Of a DNA stretch of 64,000 nucleotides, positions 37,738 to 46,410 are shown piece by piece. The notes under the pieces are model-generated. The model saw only the letters and a list, made by a program, of their open reading frames with translations, did not search any database and had not been told where the DNA came from. The stretch covers positions 310,001 to 374,000 of the forward strand of contig NZ_JAHFVL010000003.1 in assembly GCF_018599185.1 (NCBI RefSeq), given 5' to 3'. A program made the position numbers and the translations under genes. Each line of letters opens with the position of its first letter. Position 1 is the stretch's first letter. This DNA is from Rhodanobacter sp. LX-99. GTDB lineage: Bacteria; Pseudomonadota; Gammaproteobacteria; Xanthomonadales; Rhodanobacteraceae.

Positions 37738-38949
37738 ATGACGCACGCAGCGCTGATGGGTCTGCTGATGGCCCTGGCCCTTGGCCCTTGTGCCGCCGGG
37801 GAGCCAGTGGTTGTCGATGGCTTCGCGCACGAATCCGGGCATCACGAAGGCGACACAACGCTCGAACTCGCGTACACGGCGGATTACTGGTCCGCCATCT
37901 CGGGCGGCGTGGGTCGCCATGATCGCGTCATCGGCAACATGGATCTGGTACTGCCCGCGGACCTGGATCATCTCTTCGACCTGGCAAGGACACGTGCACT
38001 GGTCCAGGTCATCTACAACAATGGCGCGTCGTTCAGCGAGGAGGTCACGGGCGATCTGCAAGTCATTTCGAACATCGAAACCGGCACGCGCATGGTACGG
38101 CCGTTGCAAGCCTGGATGGAGCATCGAGGGCTCCGGAACAACTGGTCGATCCTGGCTGGAATCTACGACGTGAACAGCGAGTTCGATTCGCTGAATGCGT
38201 CAAGAACTTTCCTTTCCGGTGCTCACGGAATGGGAACCGACATTGCGCAGAGCGGTCGCAACGGCCCTTCAATATTCCCCATCACGTCGCTGGGCATCAG
38301 GTTCGCGCGGACACTTTCGCCATCGACGGTCCTGCGGATCGCCGTCCTGGACGGGGTTCCCGACGACGCGGAGAACCCGCAGCGCTCGACGATAAACATC
38401 AACGCCCGGGAAGGCGCTTTTTCCATCGCCGAACTCGATTTCACCGGCAAATCGATCCGGCTCCTCGGGGGAGCGTGGGGTTACTCGTCGACCCTTCCGG
38501 ACATCAGGCAGGAGCTTGGGCCACGCTACGGGAAGCACAGGAGCATGGGTGTGTACTTCCGGGGCGAAACGCTTCCAGGCAATGGCACGGGCAGCGGAGC
38601 GAAGGCATTCTTTCGCGTTGGGATTGCGTCGGACAGGACGAATGCGTTCGACCGTTTCGCAAGCGTAGGGCTGAGTTGGGCCGGACTGCACGCAAGCAGG
38701 CCTGACGATGAGGCCGGCGTGGCGATTCTCTGGGCGGGAAGTGGAGGGCCGCAAAGGGAGCTCATGCGGCACCAGGGCGTGAATGCCTCCGCCAGCGAGT
38801 GGGCTGCCGAGCTCACGTACAAGTTCGCCGCGACCGATTGGCTTGCCATCCAACCAAGCGTACAGTTCATTTTCAATCCGGGGCTCGACAGGAATGCGCA
38901 AAACATCCTCGCAGCAGGGCTGCGGATTGTCGTTGCGTATGCTCCGTAA
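37738..38949 (+). CDS. OprB-like carbohydrate-selective porin
   Basis: A 403-residue outer-membrane protein with a signal peptide ending near CAAG. The pattern LELAYTADYWSAISGGVGR, then NMDLVLPADLDHLFDL, WMEHRGLRNNWSILAGIYDVNSEFD and the barrel end (IQPSVQFIFNPGLDRNAQNI, final short strand) matches the OprB family. OprB porins pass sugars and other small neutral solutes. In this context it may supply a diffusion route for a breakdown product or small substrate. No strong ribosome site is seen before ATG 37738; ATG 37756 is an in-frame alternative. Confidence 0.85.
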   Translation: MTHAALMGLLMALALGPCAAGEPVVVDGFAHESGHHEGDTTLELAYTADYWSAISGGVGRHDRVIGNMDLVLPADLDHLFDLARTRALVQVIYNNGASFSEEVTGDLQVISNIETGTRMVRPLQAWMEHRGLRNNWSILAGIYDVNSEFDSLNASRTFLSGAHGMGTDIAQSGRNGPSIFPITSLGIRFARTLSPSTVLRIAVLDGVPDDAENPQRSTININAREGAFSIAELDFTGKSIRLLGGAWGYSSTLPDIRQELGPRYGKHRSMGVYFRGETLPGNGTGSGAKAFFRVGIASDRTNAFDRFASVGLSWAGLHASRPDDEAGVAILWAGSGGPQRELMRHQGVNASASEWAAELTYKFAATDWLAIQPSVQFIFNPGLDRNAQNILAAGLRIVVAYAP

Positions 38950-38970
38950 GGCTCTTCGGGAGGCAGCGCT

Positions 38971-41010
38971 GTGCGGCGACTCTCAGCTCATGTCCACCGC
39001 TGGACGGGTATAACGATCGGAGTTGCATGTGCGTACCTTGCACTGACAGGGGCGTGGGTCCTCATCAAGCCCCAGCTCAACGCGACGGTCAGCCCGTACC
39101 TGCAGACAACCAGCACATGCCAGCGGCCGGCATCGGTCGATCTGATTGCCGCAAGTGCACAGAGGATCCACAGTGCGTCCCGGATCGAGTCGGTGTGGGT
39201 GATGGGGAACCCGTCTTCCTCGGTGATCGTGAGGTTCTCCGACCAGGTGCAAGGCTACTTCGATCCTTGTACGGGCCGATTGATCGCGATGCATTCCAGA
39301 TGGTCCAGCTTCTTCGGGGCAGCAGAGTACATCCATCGACTCCGCTTCATGGGCGAACGCGCCGGGAGATTGCTGGGCGGAACGATCGCGCTGGCCACCT
39401 GCCTCCTTCTCGTCTTCCTGGGTCTGTTCACGTGGTGGCCCCGCAGGCTGGCGGCCTGGCCCGCGTCGTTGAAGATCAATTCCGCCTTGAGCGGTCGCGC
39501 CCGACTCAGGAACCGTCATTCAGTGACCGGCGTGCTCGTGGCGCCGATCCTCCTTGTCATCACGATCGCGGGCTCCTTCATGGCATTCGATCCCGACAAG
39601 CGGGCACTGAATGCCATTCTCGGATCCGCAAGCATCGAATGGCCCGCTGCGGGACCCATCGATCCGCGCGCTCCTCCGGCGATCGACAGCGCATTGGCGA
39701 ACGCGGCAGGGGTTCTTCATTCGCGCCCACTGCTCACGACCGTCCAGTATCAGCCAAAGCATGGCGTCGTCGAGATCACGGTCATCGAATCGGAAACCCG
39801 CAATCCGCGGGGCGTCAGCTTCGTATTCGCCGATGCGCGGTCGGGCAAGATTCTCGGGTACATCCCTTACGCAAGAACGCCGGCAAGCGAGCGCGCCTAT
39901 TCATGGCTCGTATCTCTTCACCTGGGCCTCGTGGGCGGGCTGGCCGGCCAGGTGTCGACATTTCTCGCGCTCCTCGGATTGCTGTATCTCTTCTATTCCG
40001 GAGTTCGCAGTTTCACCGTCCGCAAACGCGCGCAAGCCGTGCCGGTCTCCTCCCGTGAATTCGTCCGAATGCTGGTACGCGATGTGTCCGACGTTTCGCT
40101 GGGCGTCAAACGCTTTACGCTGGTTCCGGCCGACAAAGCGCAACTGCCTGAATCCACCCCGGGAGCGCACGTCAGCGTGATGATGGCCAACGGACTGGTG
40201 CGTCAATACTCGCTGTGCAACGGCCCGGAGGATATCGGCCACTTCGTACTGGCGGTGAAATTGGACGAGAGAGGGAGAGGAGGCTCCAGGGCCATGCACG
40301 ACCTCGAGCCTGGGCAGTGCGTGTTCGTCGACCAGCCGCGGAACAACTTCAAGCTGGTGCACACACGGCAAAAATCGCTCTTGCTTGCCGCCGGTATCGG
40401 CATAACGCCGATCATCAGCATGGTGAGATACCTCAAGGCGGGAGGCATGCCGTTCGAGCTCCATTACTTCGGCAGAAGTGTCGGTAGCCTTCCCTTTGTC
40501 GACGATTTGCGCCAAGCGTGTGGCACGCGGGAATTTTCGCTTCACGTCGGCTTGTCTCGCGAAGAGGTGGGCGAGAAGATCCAGGCATTGATGAAGACAA
40601 CCAGTTCCGGCGCCCACGCCTATGTTTGCGGCCCATCCGGGTTCATCGCGAAAGCCGAGGCATGTGCCGCATCCGCCGGGCTGCCCGGGCCGCATTTTCA
40701 TCGTGAATGCTTCAGCAATGATCTCCTGTCGATCGCAACACTTGGCAGTTCATTCAGCGTGACACTGGCGCGCAGCGGCGAAGTCCTGCTTGTGGGACCG
40801 GACGAAAGCTTGCTGTCGGCACTGAAACGTCACGGCATCAAGGTGGACAGTTCGTGCGAACAGGGATTGTGCGGAAGCTGCGTGATTGGCGTCCTGTCAG
40901 GAGATCTCGACCATCGCGATCTCGTGCTGTCCGATGCGGAGAAATCCCGCGGAAACAGGATCATTGCGTGTGTTTCCAGGTGCAGGGGAAAACTGACCCT
41001 CGATCTGTAA
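38971..41010 (+). CDS. PepSY membrane protein fused to flavin reductase and [2Fe-2S] ferredoxin domains
   Basis: A 679-residue inner-membrane redox protein. The N-terminal half is a PepSY-associated TM module with four membrane helices and His residues typical of haem-binding ferric reductases (HVHRWTG, YIHRLRF, SLHLGLVGG). Residues ~360-590 form a phthalate-dioxygenase-reductase-like unit: flavin motif RQYSLCN, nucleotide motif LLAAGIGITPIISM and CGPSGF. The C-terminal plant-type ferredoxin domain has Cys629, Cys634, Cys637 (CEQGLCGSC) and Cys667. Electrons should pass from NAD(P)H through flavin and Fe-S to the membrane, probably for ferric-chelate reduction. The GTG start has GGAGG at ideal spacing. 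Confidence 0.9.
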   Translation: MRRLSAHVHRWTGITIGVACAYLALTGAWVLIKPQLNATVSPYLQTTSTCQRPASVDLIAASAQRIHSASRIESVWVMGNPSSSVIVRFSDQVQGYFDPCTGRLIAMHSRWSSFFGAAEYIHRLRFMGERAGRLLGGTIALATCLLLVFLGLFTWWPRRLAAWPASLKINSALSGRARLRNRHSVTGVLVAPILLVITIAGSFMAFDPDKRALNAILGSASIEWPAAGPIDPRAPPAIDSALANAAGVLHSRPLLTTVQYQPKHGVVEITVIESETRNPRGVSFVFADARSGKILGYIPYARTPASERAYSWLVSLHLGLVGGLAGQVSTFLALLGLLYLFYSGVRSFTVRKRAQAVPVSSREFVRMLVRDVSDVSLGVKRFTLVPADKAQLPESTPGAHVSVMMANGLVRQYSLCNGPEDIGHFVLAVKLDERGRGGSRAMHDLEPGQCVFVDQPRNNFKLVHTRQKSLLLAAGIGITPIISMVRYLKAGGMPFELHYFGRSVGSLPFVDDLRQACGTREFSLHVGLSREEVGEKIQALMKTTSSGAHAYVCGPSGFIAKAEACAASAGLPGPHFHRECFSNDLLSIATLGSSFSVTLARSGEVLLVGPDESLLSALKRHGIKVDSSCEQGLCGSCVIGVLSGDLDHRDLVLSDAEKSRGNRIIACVSRCRGKLTLDL

Positions 41011-41711
41011 CACACCATTGGAGGCGCCTGAATAGGCTTGGCCGATCGGTGCGTGCCCGATGAATACCCCGGCCGCCACAAAGCATCAAGGGACCGGCCA
41101 TGAGCGCGACACGTTCGTACCCAGGCATGTCATTGCCTATGAAGTTTTGAATAGACGTCCCTACGCCCGCCACGATTTCGCGACATCAACGCGCCAAGCG
41201 ACCCGCTTGAGGCCATGACGACATCTGCCCTCACGCTCCCTCGACGGAAGCTCCTTTCAGAAGCGCGTTTCGATTGCGGCGCTCCATGCACGGGCGCTGA
41301 TGAACCTGCTGCGCGCCGGGTTCCGCGCGGCTTCACGCATGCAGACGAGCCGGCCCCGCGGTGGCGGACATAGTGGCGCGGAAGAGGGGCGCCGGCATCG
41401 TGCTGACCACCACCGTACCCGAGGACAAGGCAGAGAATGCCGATGTACGGCTCGCACCATTTTATTTATGGAATCGACGCCAAAGCGGTGACGACGTGCC
41501 GCGGGACATACTGATGGACACCGCCCCAGGCAGAACGGCGATTGCACAGCCGGCGCCATCGCAGCGCGGCTGTCATTGCAGGACTGCCGCGGATACGGCG
41601 GCGGTACAGTAGCTACGTTCTCTCGGGCAGGCGCAAAGGAGCGACTCGGGCACCGAAGGCGCATGAAAGCTTTTGCTTCAAAAAAGCAGCAACAAAATCG
41701 CAAACACCTAC
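41011..41711. other. Gene-free stretch at the island's right edge
   Basis: About 700 bp with no supported gene. Short open frames on both strands lack homology, ribosome sites and consistent codon use. On the minus strand near 41173-40960 a hydrophobic run (YERVALMAGPLML) can be continued only by changing frame, which might be the remnant of a membrane-protein gene. The stretch is more AT-rich than the flanking core genes, notably at 41640-41710. It may be scar sequence from insertion of the island. Confidence 0.45.
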
Positions 41712-42647
41712 TCAATCCGAAATCGCCAGCACACACTCGTCCGCCCCATAACTCCGGCAGCAAACAGGAAAGATCGACAGCCCGCCCGGCGCGATGGCCG
41801 GCCCGAGCAATCCCTCCAGGAAACCGCTGAAGAAACCGCAGCCGGATTGGCCTTCCTCCGCGCACAGGGGGCTGTCGTGGATGTGCAATTGCATACCTTG
41901 CTGGTCGACCTCGACCAGCGCGCGCAAGGCAGGGATGCCCAGGCGCTCGACCGCCTCGCGCAGGTCCAGTCCGCCATCCAGCGCGTACTCGCGCCCGAAC
42001 ACCCAAGTGCCCACGCGCCGGCCGGCCAGCGCGAGCGAGGGCTCGCGCGCATCCGCAGCGACCGCATGCCGCAGCGCCAGCAGCTGCGGCAGCACCCGCG
42101 GGTAGTCACGCTCCAAATCCCGCAACGCCTTGTCGACCGCCGCCTCGTCCGGCGCCAGCGCAACCGGTTCGACGAACAACGCCGTCTCCACGGACTTCAC
42201 CGGTGCAGGTGGCCGTGGCGTGGGCTGGATGAACTCGAACTCCGGCTCGGGCGAGGCTGCCTGCCGCGGCGCTGGCGGGCTCGCCACGCCAGGCGATGGA
42301 GTGGCCACCGGTACGGCTGGTGTGAACGCAGGCCCTGCCGGCGCCGGCGGCGCCACGACCGTCGGCCGCGCGCGCTTGTGCGAGATCGCGAAATGCGGCC
42401 TCGGCTCGTCCTCGGTGTAGGGAAACACCTTGACGCTGATGAAACGATCGCAGCCGTCCAGCGCCGCCTCGAGCGTGCGTCTGGCGCGGGGCGGTCCCCG
42501 CACGATCACGCTGAGCAGGATGCCGTGTTCGCCTTGCACCAGGCGTTGCCGCTGCAGCGCGAAGCCACTGGCCAGCGCGAGCCGCCCGACCTCCATCAGC
42601 AGCCCCTTCCGGCTTTCCGAGAGGCCCTGGATTTCCAGCTCGATCAT
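41712..42647 (-). CDS. V4R-domain protein with N-terminal ACT-like domain
   Basis: A 311-residue cytoplasmic protein. Residues 1-75 (ELEIQGLSESRKGLLMEVGR, then FALQRQRLV) look like an ACT regulatory fold. A Pro/Ala-rich linker covers ~100-160. The C-terminal part fits the V4R (4-vinyl-reductase) domain: LHIHDSPLCAEEG, CGFFSGFLEGLLGPA, and terminal CCRSYGADECVLAISD with the conserved Cys residues that in relatives bind a metal or sense small molecules. AGGGGG precedes the ATG. Function unknown; a ligand-sensing role is inferred from the two domains. Confidence 0.78.
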   Translation of the reverse strand: MIELEIQGLSESRKGLLMEVGRLALASGFALQRQRLVQGEHGILLSVIVRGPPRARRTLEAALDGCDRFISVKVFPYTEDEPRPHFAISHKRARPTVVAPPAPAGPAFTPAVPVATPSPGVASPPAPRQAASPEPEFEFIQPTPRPPAPVKSVETALFVEPVALAPDEAAVDKALRDLERDYPRVLPQLLALRHAVAADAREPSLALAGRRVGTWVFGREYALDGGLDLREAVERLGIPALRALVEVDQQGMQLHIHDSPLCAEEGQSGCGFFSGFLEGLLGPAIAPGGLSIFPVCCRSYGADECVLAISD

Positions 42648-42905
42648 CAAGCCCCCTGCAGGTGATGCCGGTGGAACGCATTGTGTGGAACGACGACGAC
42701 GCATGCAGGGCCATGCACTGCAGCGGAAGGCGCCCGCGATACGTGGAGATTCTAGAACCAACCAGAAGGAACGGGCGATACGGGAGTCAGCTACGGGCGT
42801 CCTGCACGCCCCTCTTTTGCCGTTACCCCGGCGGCTTTCAACCGCCGCCGTGGCATCCCGCCGGCGAAGGACGTATCGTCCAACTTCTCCAGAATCAGGC
42901 TCCCC

Positions 42906-43367
42906 ATGGCAACCCCGAAGCCCTTCCCCCACGCCGGCTTCCTGAGCCAGCTGGAGCACATCGGCGCATCCGCGCCCGCGAACACGCCGCCATCACTCGC
43001 CCGCGTCCCTCTTGTCACGGAGAACTCCGGCCAACCGACGCCAGCCGCTGCCCATCTGCTCCAGTTGCTGAAGGCGCGCAAAGCCATGCTGCAGGCATCG
43101 TTCGATACCGAAGTGGTTGCGGATGAGTTGCGGCGGTACCAGAAGTTCGCGCGGCCGGGCCAGCCATCGCCGCACATCGTCCGGCTGCGGCAGCAGCAGG
43201 CTGCCGCGCGACAGTCATCGAATCAGTCCAGGCAATCATTCATCAAAGCGGCCGCCGCGTTCGTGCGGGAGGGCGGGATCGAGGTGCCGCCGCGGGTGGC
43301 GCTGGAGGCATTCGTCATCGGCTGGATCGAGGCCAATGTGCCGAAGGACGTCGTCGCCGCGACCTGA
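42906..43367 (+). CDS. Small hypothetical protein
   Basis: A 153-residue protein I do not recognise. It has no signal peptide or membrane helix. The centre is helical and basic (LLQLLKARKAMLQASFD, ELRRYQKFARPG, Gln/Ser-rich AARQSSNQSRQS). The end is a short helical domain (VALEAFVIGWIEANVPKDV). It is divergent from the V4R gene and followed by a strong hairpin, both arguing that it is real. The ribosome site is weak. Confidence 0.6.
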   Translation: MATPKPFPHAGFLSQLEHIGASAPANTPPSLARVPLVTENSGQPTPAAAHLLQLLKARKAMLQASFDTEVVADELRRYQKFARPGQPSPHIVRLRQQQAAARQSSNQSRQSFIKAAAAFVREGGIEVPPRVALEAFVIGWIEANVPKDVVAAT

Positions 43368-43403
43368 CAACGGCTGGCCGAAGGGTTCTTCGATCCATGC
43401 AAA

Positions 43404-43440
43404 CGAAACAGCCGGCACGTTGTGCGTGCCGGCTGTTTCG
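43404..43440. terminator. Strong bidirectional terminator
   Basis: A perfect 15-bp stem (CGAAACAGCCGGCAC with its complement at 43426-43440) with a 7-nt loop lies between the convergent hypothetical gene and the M1 aminopeptidase gene, 16 bp beyond the latter's stop codon. U-rich text follows the stem on the minus strand. Confidence 0.75.
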
Positions 43441-43455
43441 GTTCCACCTTGCCGC

Positions 43456-46137
43456 TCAGCGCAGGATCGCGGCCGGATCCTGCTTCGCCTTCAGCGCGCT
43501 GCACAGCTGGATCGATTCGCCCGTCTGCGCCAGGCCGCGGCCGATGCCGGCGGCGTCCTTCTCGCGGGTCTTGAAGAACGCCTGCAGGCGATCGTACTCG
43601 GCCGTGCTGCAGCCGCCGCCACCGGCCAGCGACGGCAGCCGGCCGCCGGAGAAGCTGCCGGTGCGATCGAGGATCTGCTGGTAGTGGGCGGTGAACCAGG
43701 CCCACATCGCGTCGCGCTGGGCCAAGGTGTCGCGGCCGCCGCGCAGCAGCATGCCCATCTCGCCGACCTTCACCGGCTTGGTCAGGGCGAAGTTGCGCAC
43801 CTGCTCGGTCAGCGCCGGATCCTCCACGCTGGCCAGGCCGCCGAGGATGCCGTTGCGCAAGGCCGGGTCGCTGGTCCTGGGCAGTTCGGCGATCAACGCA
43901 TCGACCGCGCTCTTGCCGTGTTCCTGCACCGCCACGCCCAGCGCGTCGCCGAGCAGGTCGGGATCGGCGGCGGCCAGGTTCAGACGGCCATCCGCCTTCG
44001 GCTTGAGTGCCGCGTCACCCTGTTTGAGCAGGGCCGCACGCACTTCCGGCAGCTTGAAGTCGAACGCCAGCGAGCTGGCCAGGCTGCTGCGCATCAGCGC
44101 ATCGTCTTCCGGCTCGTTCGCCTTGCGCTGGTAGCCGAGCTGTTCCAGGCGCGGCAGGTAGGCCGCCTTCGCCCATTCGGCGAGGCGGGCACGTTGCGCA
44201 TCGTTTGCGGCGATGCGGTGGTAGAGCTGCGCCGCCTGGCCCAGCGGCACGGTGGCCACTTCGCGGATTTTCGAAGCGGTCAACGGCTGCAGTGCGGCCA
44301 GCATGTCGCCGGCATCGAGGTCGCCATGGCGGAAGCTGGCGCCGATCGCGTCGGCGTAGGCGAGTTGCTCGGCATCGCTGAGCTTGCCGATCTGCTTGAC
44401 CAGCGCGCCCAGTTCCGACTTGTCGAGGCTGAAGCGGTAATAGCCGCTGGCGTTCGCGTTCGGCATGATCCAGGTCGGCGTGCTGGCGCCGGCCAGCACC
44501 ATCGAGCCGGTCGCCTTGTCGAGCATTTCGCAAGCCACCTTGCTGCCGTCGGCGGTACCGTAGCGCACGCATACCGGCACTCCCCAGATGCGCTGCGGAT
44601 CGCCGCTGCTGCCGAGCGGCAGGTAGCGGCTCTGGCTCAGCTGCAGCACGGTCTGGCCGTTTTTCTGTTCCAGCTTCGTGGCCACGTATGGCACGCCGGA
44701 CTGGTCGAGGAAGCTCTTGAACGCGTGCTTGAACGCGTCGCCCTTGTCCGCCGCGGTGGCGATCGCCGAGACCAGGTCGTCGGCGGTGGCGTTGCCGTAC
44801 TTCTGGCTCTGGATGTACGCGCGCATGCCCTTCTGGTAGGTCTTCTCGCCCACGTAGTTCTCGAACATGCCGATGACGCTGGCGCCCTTCTGGTAGGTGA
44901 TGCCGTCGAACGCGGTCATGATGTCGCCGTTGCCGGTGATCGGCTGGCGGATGCTGCGCGCGCTGACCAGGCTGTCATTGTTCATCGCGCCCTGGCCGCC
45001 GCGCACGCGGTCGAGGTCGGCGCGGTATTCCGGGTGCACCTGCATGGTCACCTTCTGCTGCATCCAGGTGGCGAACGCCTCGTTGAGCCAGATGTCGTTC
45101 CACCATTCGGTGGTCACCGTGTCGCCGGTCCACTGGTGGGCCAGCTCATGCGCGTTGACGTTGAACGAGCCCTGCACGTTGCGCGCCGGCGAATCCTTGT
45201 CGATCAGCAGCAGCCAGTCGCGGAAAGTGACCAGGCCCGGGTTCTCCATCGCGCCCGCCTCGAAATCCGGTGCGGCCAGCAGGTCGAGCTTGTCGAACGG
45301 ATAGCCGAAGCCGTAGTAGTTCTCCAGCGCGTGGATGATGCTCGGCGTTTCGCCCAGCACGTGCTTCATGCGCTGCCCCTCGCCCTTGGCGGCGATGCCG
45401 CGCAGTTGCAGCGGCTTGACCCGATAAGCGGTCGGCGAGATGTCCGGGCCGGCGACGATGTCCCACGGACCGACCGCGAACGCGACCAGGTAGGTCGGCA
45501 GCGGCAGCGTCTGCGCGAACGTCACGGTCTTCCAGCCCTTGCCGGCCGGCTGCTCCTTCACCTGCTGGGTGTTCGCCACCACGTTTTCGTGGTCGGGCAC
45601 GGTGATGCTGAGATCGAACGGGGTCTTGAAGCCGGGCTCGTCGAAACCGGGGAAGGCGAAGCGCGCGCTGATCGGTTCCATCTGCGTCATCGCGTACGGC
45701 TGGCCCTTGGCGGTGACCTTGTACAGGCCCTGCAGCTGCGCGTTGAGCGGTGCGGTGTACTCGAACCTGAGGGTCAGCTGCTGCGGCTTGAGGCTGCTGC
45801 CGAAATCCACCCGCGCCACGCCGGCCTTCGGATCCACCGCGACGTACTTGCCGGCGTGCGCCTTGCCGGCGGCGTCGGTGATCGTCACCTTCGACACCTT
45901 CAACTCGGCGCCGTCCAGCCACAGGTGGTCGGAGGCCTGGGTCAGCTTGACCTTGATCGTGGTGGTGCCGGAGAAATCCTGCTGCGCCGGATCGACCTTG
46001 AACGCCAGCTGGTACGACTGCGGCACGGCCCAGCCGGGCAAGCGGCCCTGCGGCGCCTGGTCGGCGGTGGCGGCAAATGCCGCGCCACAGCAGGCGGCCA
46101 GCGCGGTGAGCAGAAGAGGACGGGCGAGTCGGCGCAT
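43456..46137 (-). CDS. M1-family metallopeptidase (aminopeptidase N type), exported
   Basis: An 893-residue zinc aminopeptidase that trims N-terminal residues from peptides. The exopeptidase motif GAMEN is at 295-299 and the zinc site HELAHQW at 330-336 (His330, His334) with the third ligand in NEAFA at about Glu353. The C-terminal half is the long helical domain of the family. Unlike cytoplasmic E. coli PepN it has a signal peptide (PLLLTALAACCGAAFA), so it acts in the periplasm or outside. AGGGA precedes ATG 46137. It is the reverse-strand neighbour of oxyR; a terminator lies in between. Confidence 0.94.
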   Translation of the reverse strand: MRRLARPLLLTALAACCGAAFAATADQAPQGRLPGWAVPQSYQLAFKVDPAQQDFSGTTTIKVKLTQASDHLWLDGAELKVSKVTITDAAGKAHAGKYVAVDPKAGVARVDFGSSLKPQQLTLRFEYTAPLNAQLQGLYKVTAKGQPYAMTQMEPISARFAFPGFDEPGFKTPFDLSITVPDHENVVANTQQVKEQPAGKGWKTVTFAQTLPLPTYLVAFAVGPWDIVAGPDISPTAYRVKPLQLRGIAAKGEGQRMKHVLGETPSIIHALENYYGFGYPFDKLDLLAAPDFEAGAMENPGLVTFRDWLLLIDKDSPARNVQGSFNVNAHELAHQWTGDTVTTEWWNDIWLNEAFATWMQQKVTMQVHPEYRADLDRVRGGQGAMNNDSLVSARSIRQPITGNGDIMTAFDGITYQKGASVIGMFENYVGEKTYQKGMRAYIQSQKYGNATADDLVSAIATAADKGDAFKHAFKSFLDQSGVPYVATKLEQKNGQTVLQLSQSRYLPLGSSGDPQRIWGVPVCVRYGTADGSKVACEMLDKATGSMVLAGASTPTWIMPNANASGYYRFSLDKSELGALVKQIGKLSDAEQLAYADAIGASFRHGDLDAGDMLAALQPLTASKIREVATVPLGQAAQLYHRIAANDAQRARLAEWAKAAYLPRLEQLGYQRKANEPEDDALMRSSLASSLAFDFKLPEVRAALLKQGDAALKPKADGRLNLAAADPDLLGDALGVAVQEHGKSAVDALIAELPRTSDPALRNGILGGLASVEDPALTEQVRNFALTKPVKVGEMGMLLRGGRDTLAQRDAMWAWFTAHYQQILDRTGSFSGGRLPSLAGGGGCSTAEYDRLQAFFKTREKDAAGIGRGLAQTGESIQLCSALKAKQDPAAILR

Positions 46138-46265
46138 GGTGATTTCCCTGGGTACGTGGAGAACCTCCAAAGCTAGAGCCGGCATGACCTTCGACCCAGT
46201 GCCAGAAGGCATGCCCGGGGGGCCGGCACGCGTGATCCAGGACCGTCCGCGAGGGAATCCCGAAC

Positions 46266-46301
46266 AAAAAAAACCGGCGACGAAGCAAGCTTCATCACCG
46301 G
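46266..46301 (-). terminator. Intrinsic terminator with U8 (minus strand)
   Basis: On the minus strand a 13-bp stem (CCGGTGATGAAGC with GCTTCGTCGCCGG, two wobble pairs, 2-nt loop) is directly followed by eight T (46273-46266). It stands upstream of pepN and far from the end of any minus-strand protein gene, so it must end a short non-coding or leader transcript. Confidence 0.8.
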
Positions 46302-46374
46302 CCGGGGAAGCCCGCGCGCCTGCGGGGGAGAGGGAGGGGGAGCTCCGGCGCGCGGGGTGTCACGAGCACAACGT
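46266..46374 (-). ncRNA. Candidate OxyR-controlled small RNA divergent from oxyR
   Basis: A predicted 109-nt transcript read opposite to oxyR. From 5' to 3' it has a ~18-nt single-stranded leader, then a perfect 10-bp stem (46347-46356 with 46311-46320, CCCGCGCGCC/GGCGCGCGGG). The 26-nt loop (46346-46321) contains a long C/U-rich run, well suited to pair with purine-rich ribosome sites. A short linker and an intrinsic terminator hairpin with eight U follow. A candidate promoter and a tandem OxyR-type motif lie just upstream. No coding potential is evident. Enterobacterial OxyS has the same position and size but unrelated sequence. The alternative is an attenuated leader of pepN, whose ATG lies 129 bp beyond. 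Transcription is not shown. Confidence 0.5.
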
Positions 46375-46380
46375 GGGCAC

Positions 46381-46410
46381 AGGATAGGACCCTCGCTTGC
46401 ATTGCTCCAA
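46381..46410 (-). promoter_or_regulatory. Candidate sigma-70 promoter for the divergent small RNA
   Basis: On the minus strand TTGGAG (46410-46405) and TATCCT (46386-46381) are separated by 18 bp. The match to consensus is moderate, as is common for activator-dependent promoters. The expected start is near 46374. The OxyR-type motif ends exactly at the -35 element. Confidence 0.4.

Noticed and set aside
41361..41612. Open frame in the 700-bp gap (GTG start, 83 codons)
   Set aside because: No recognisable family, no ribosome site, and low-complexity end; not supported as a gene.
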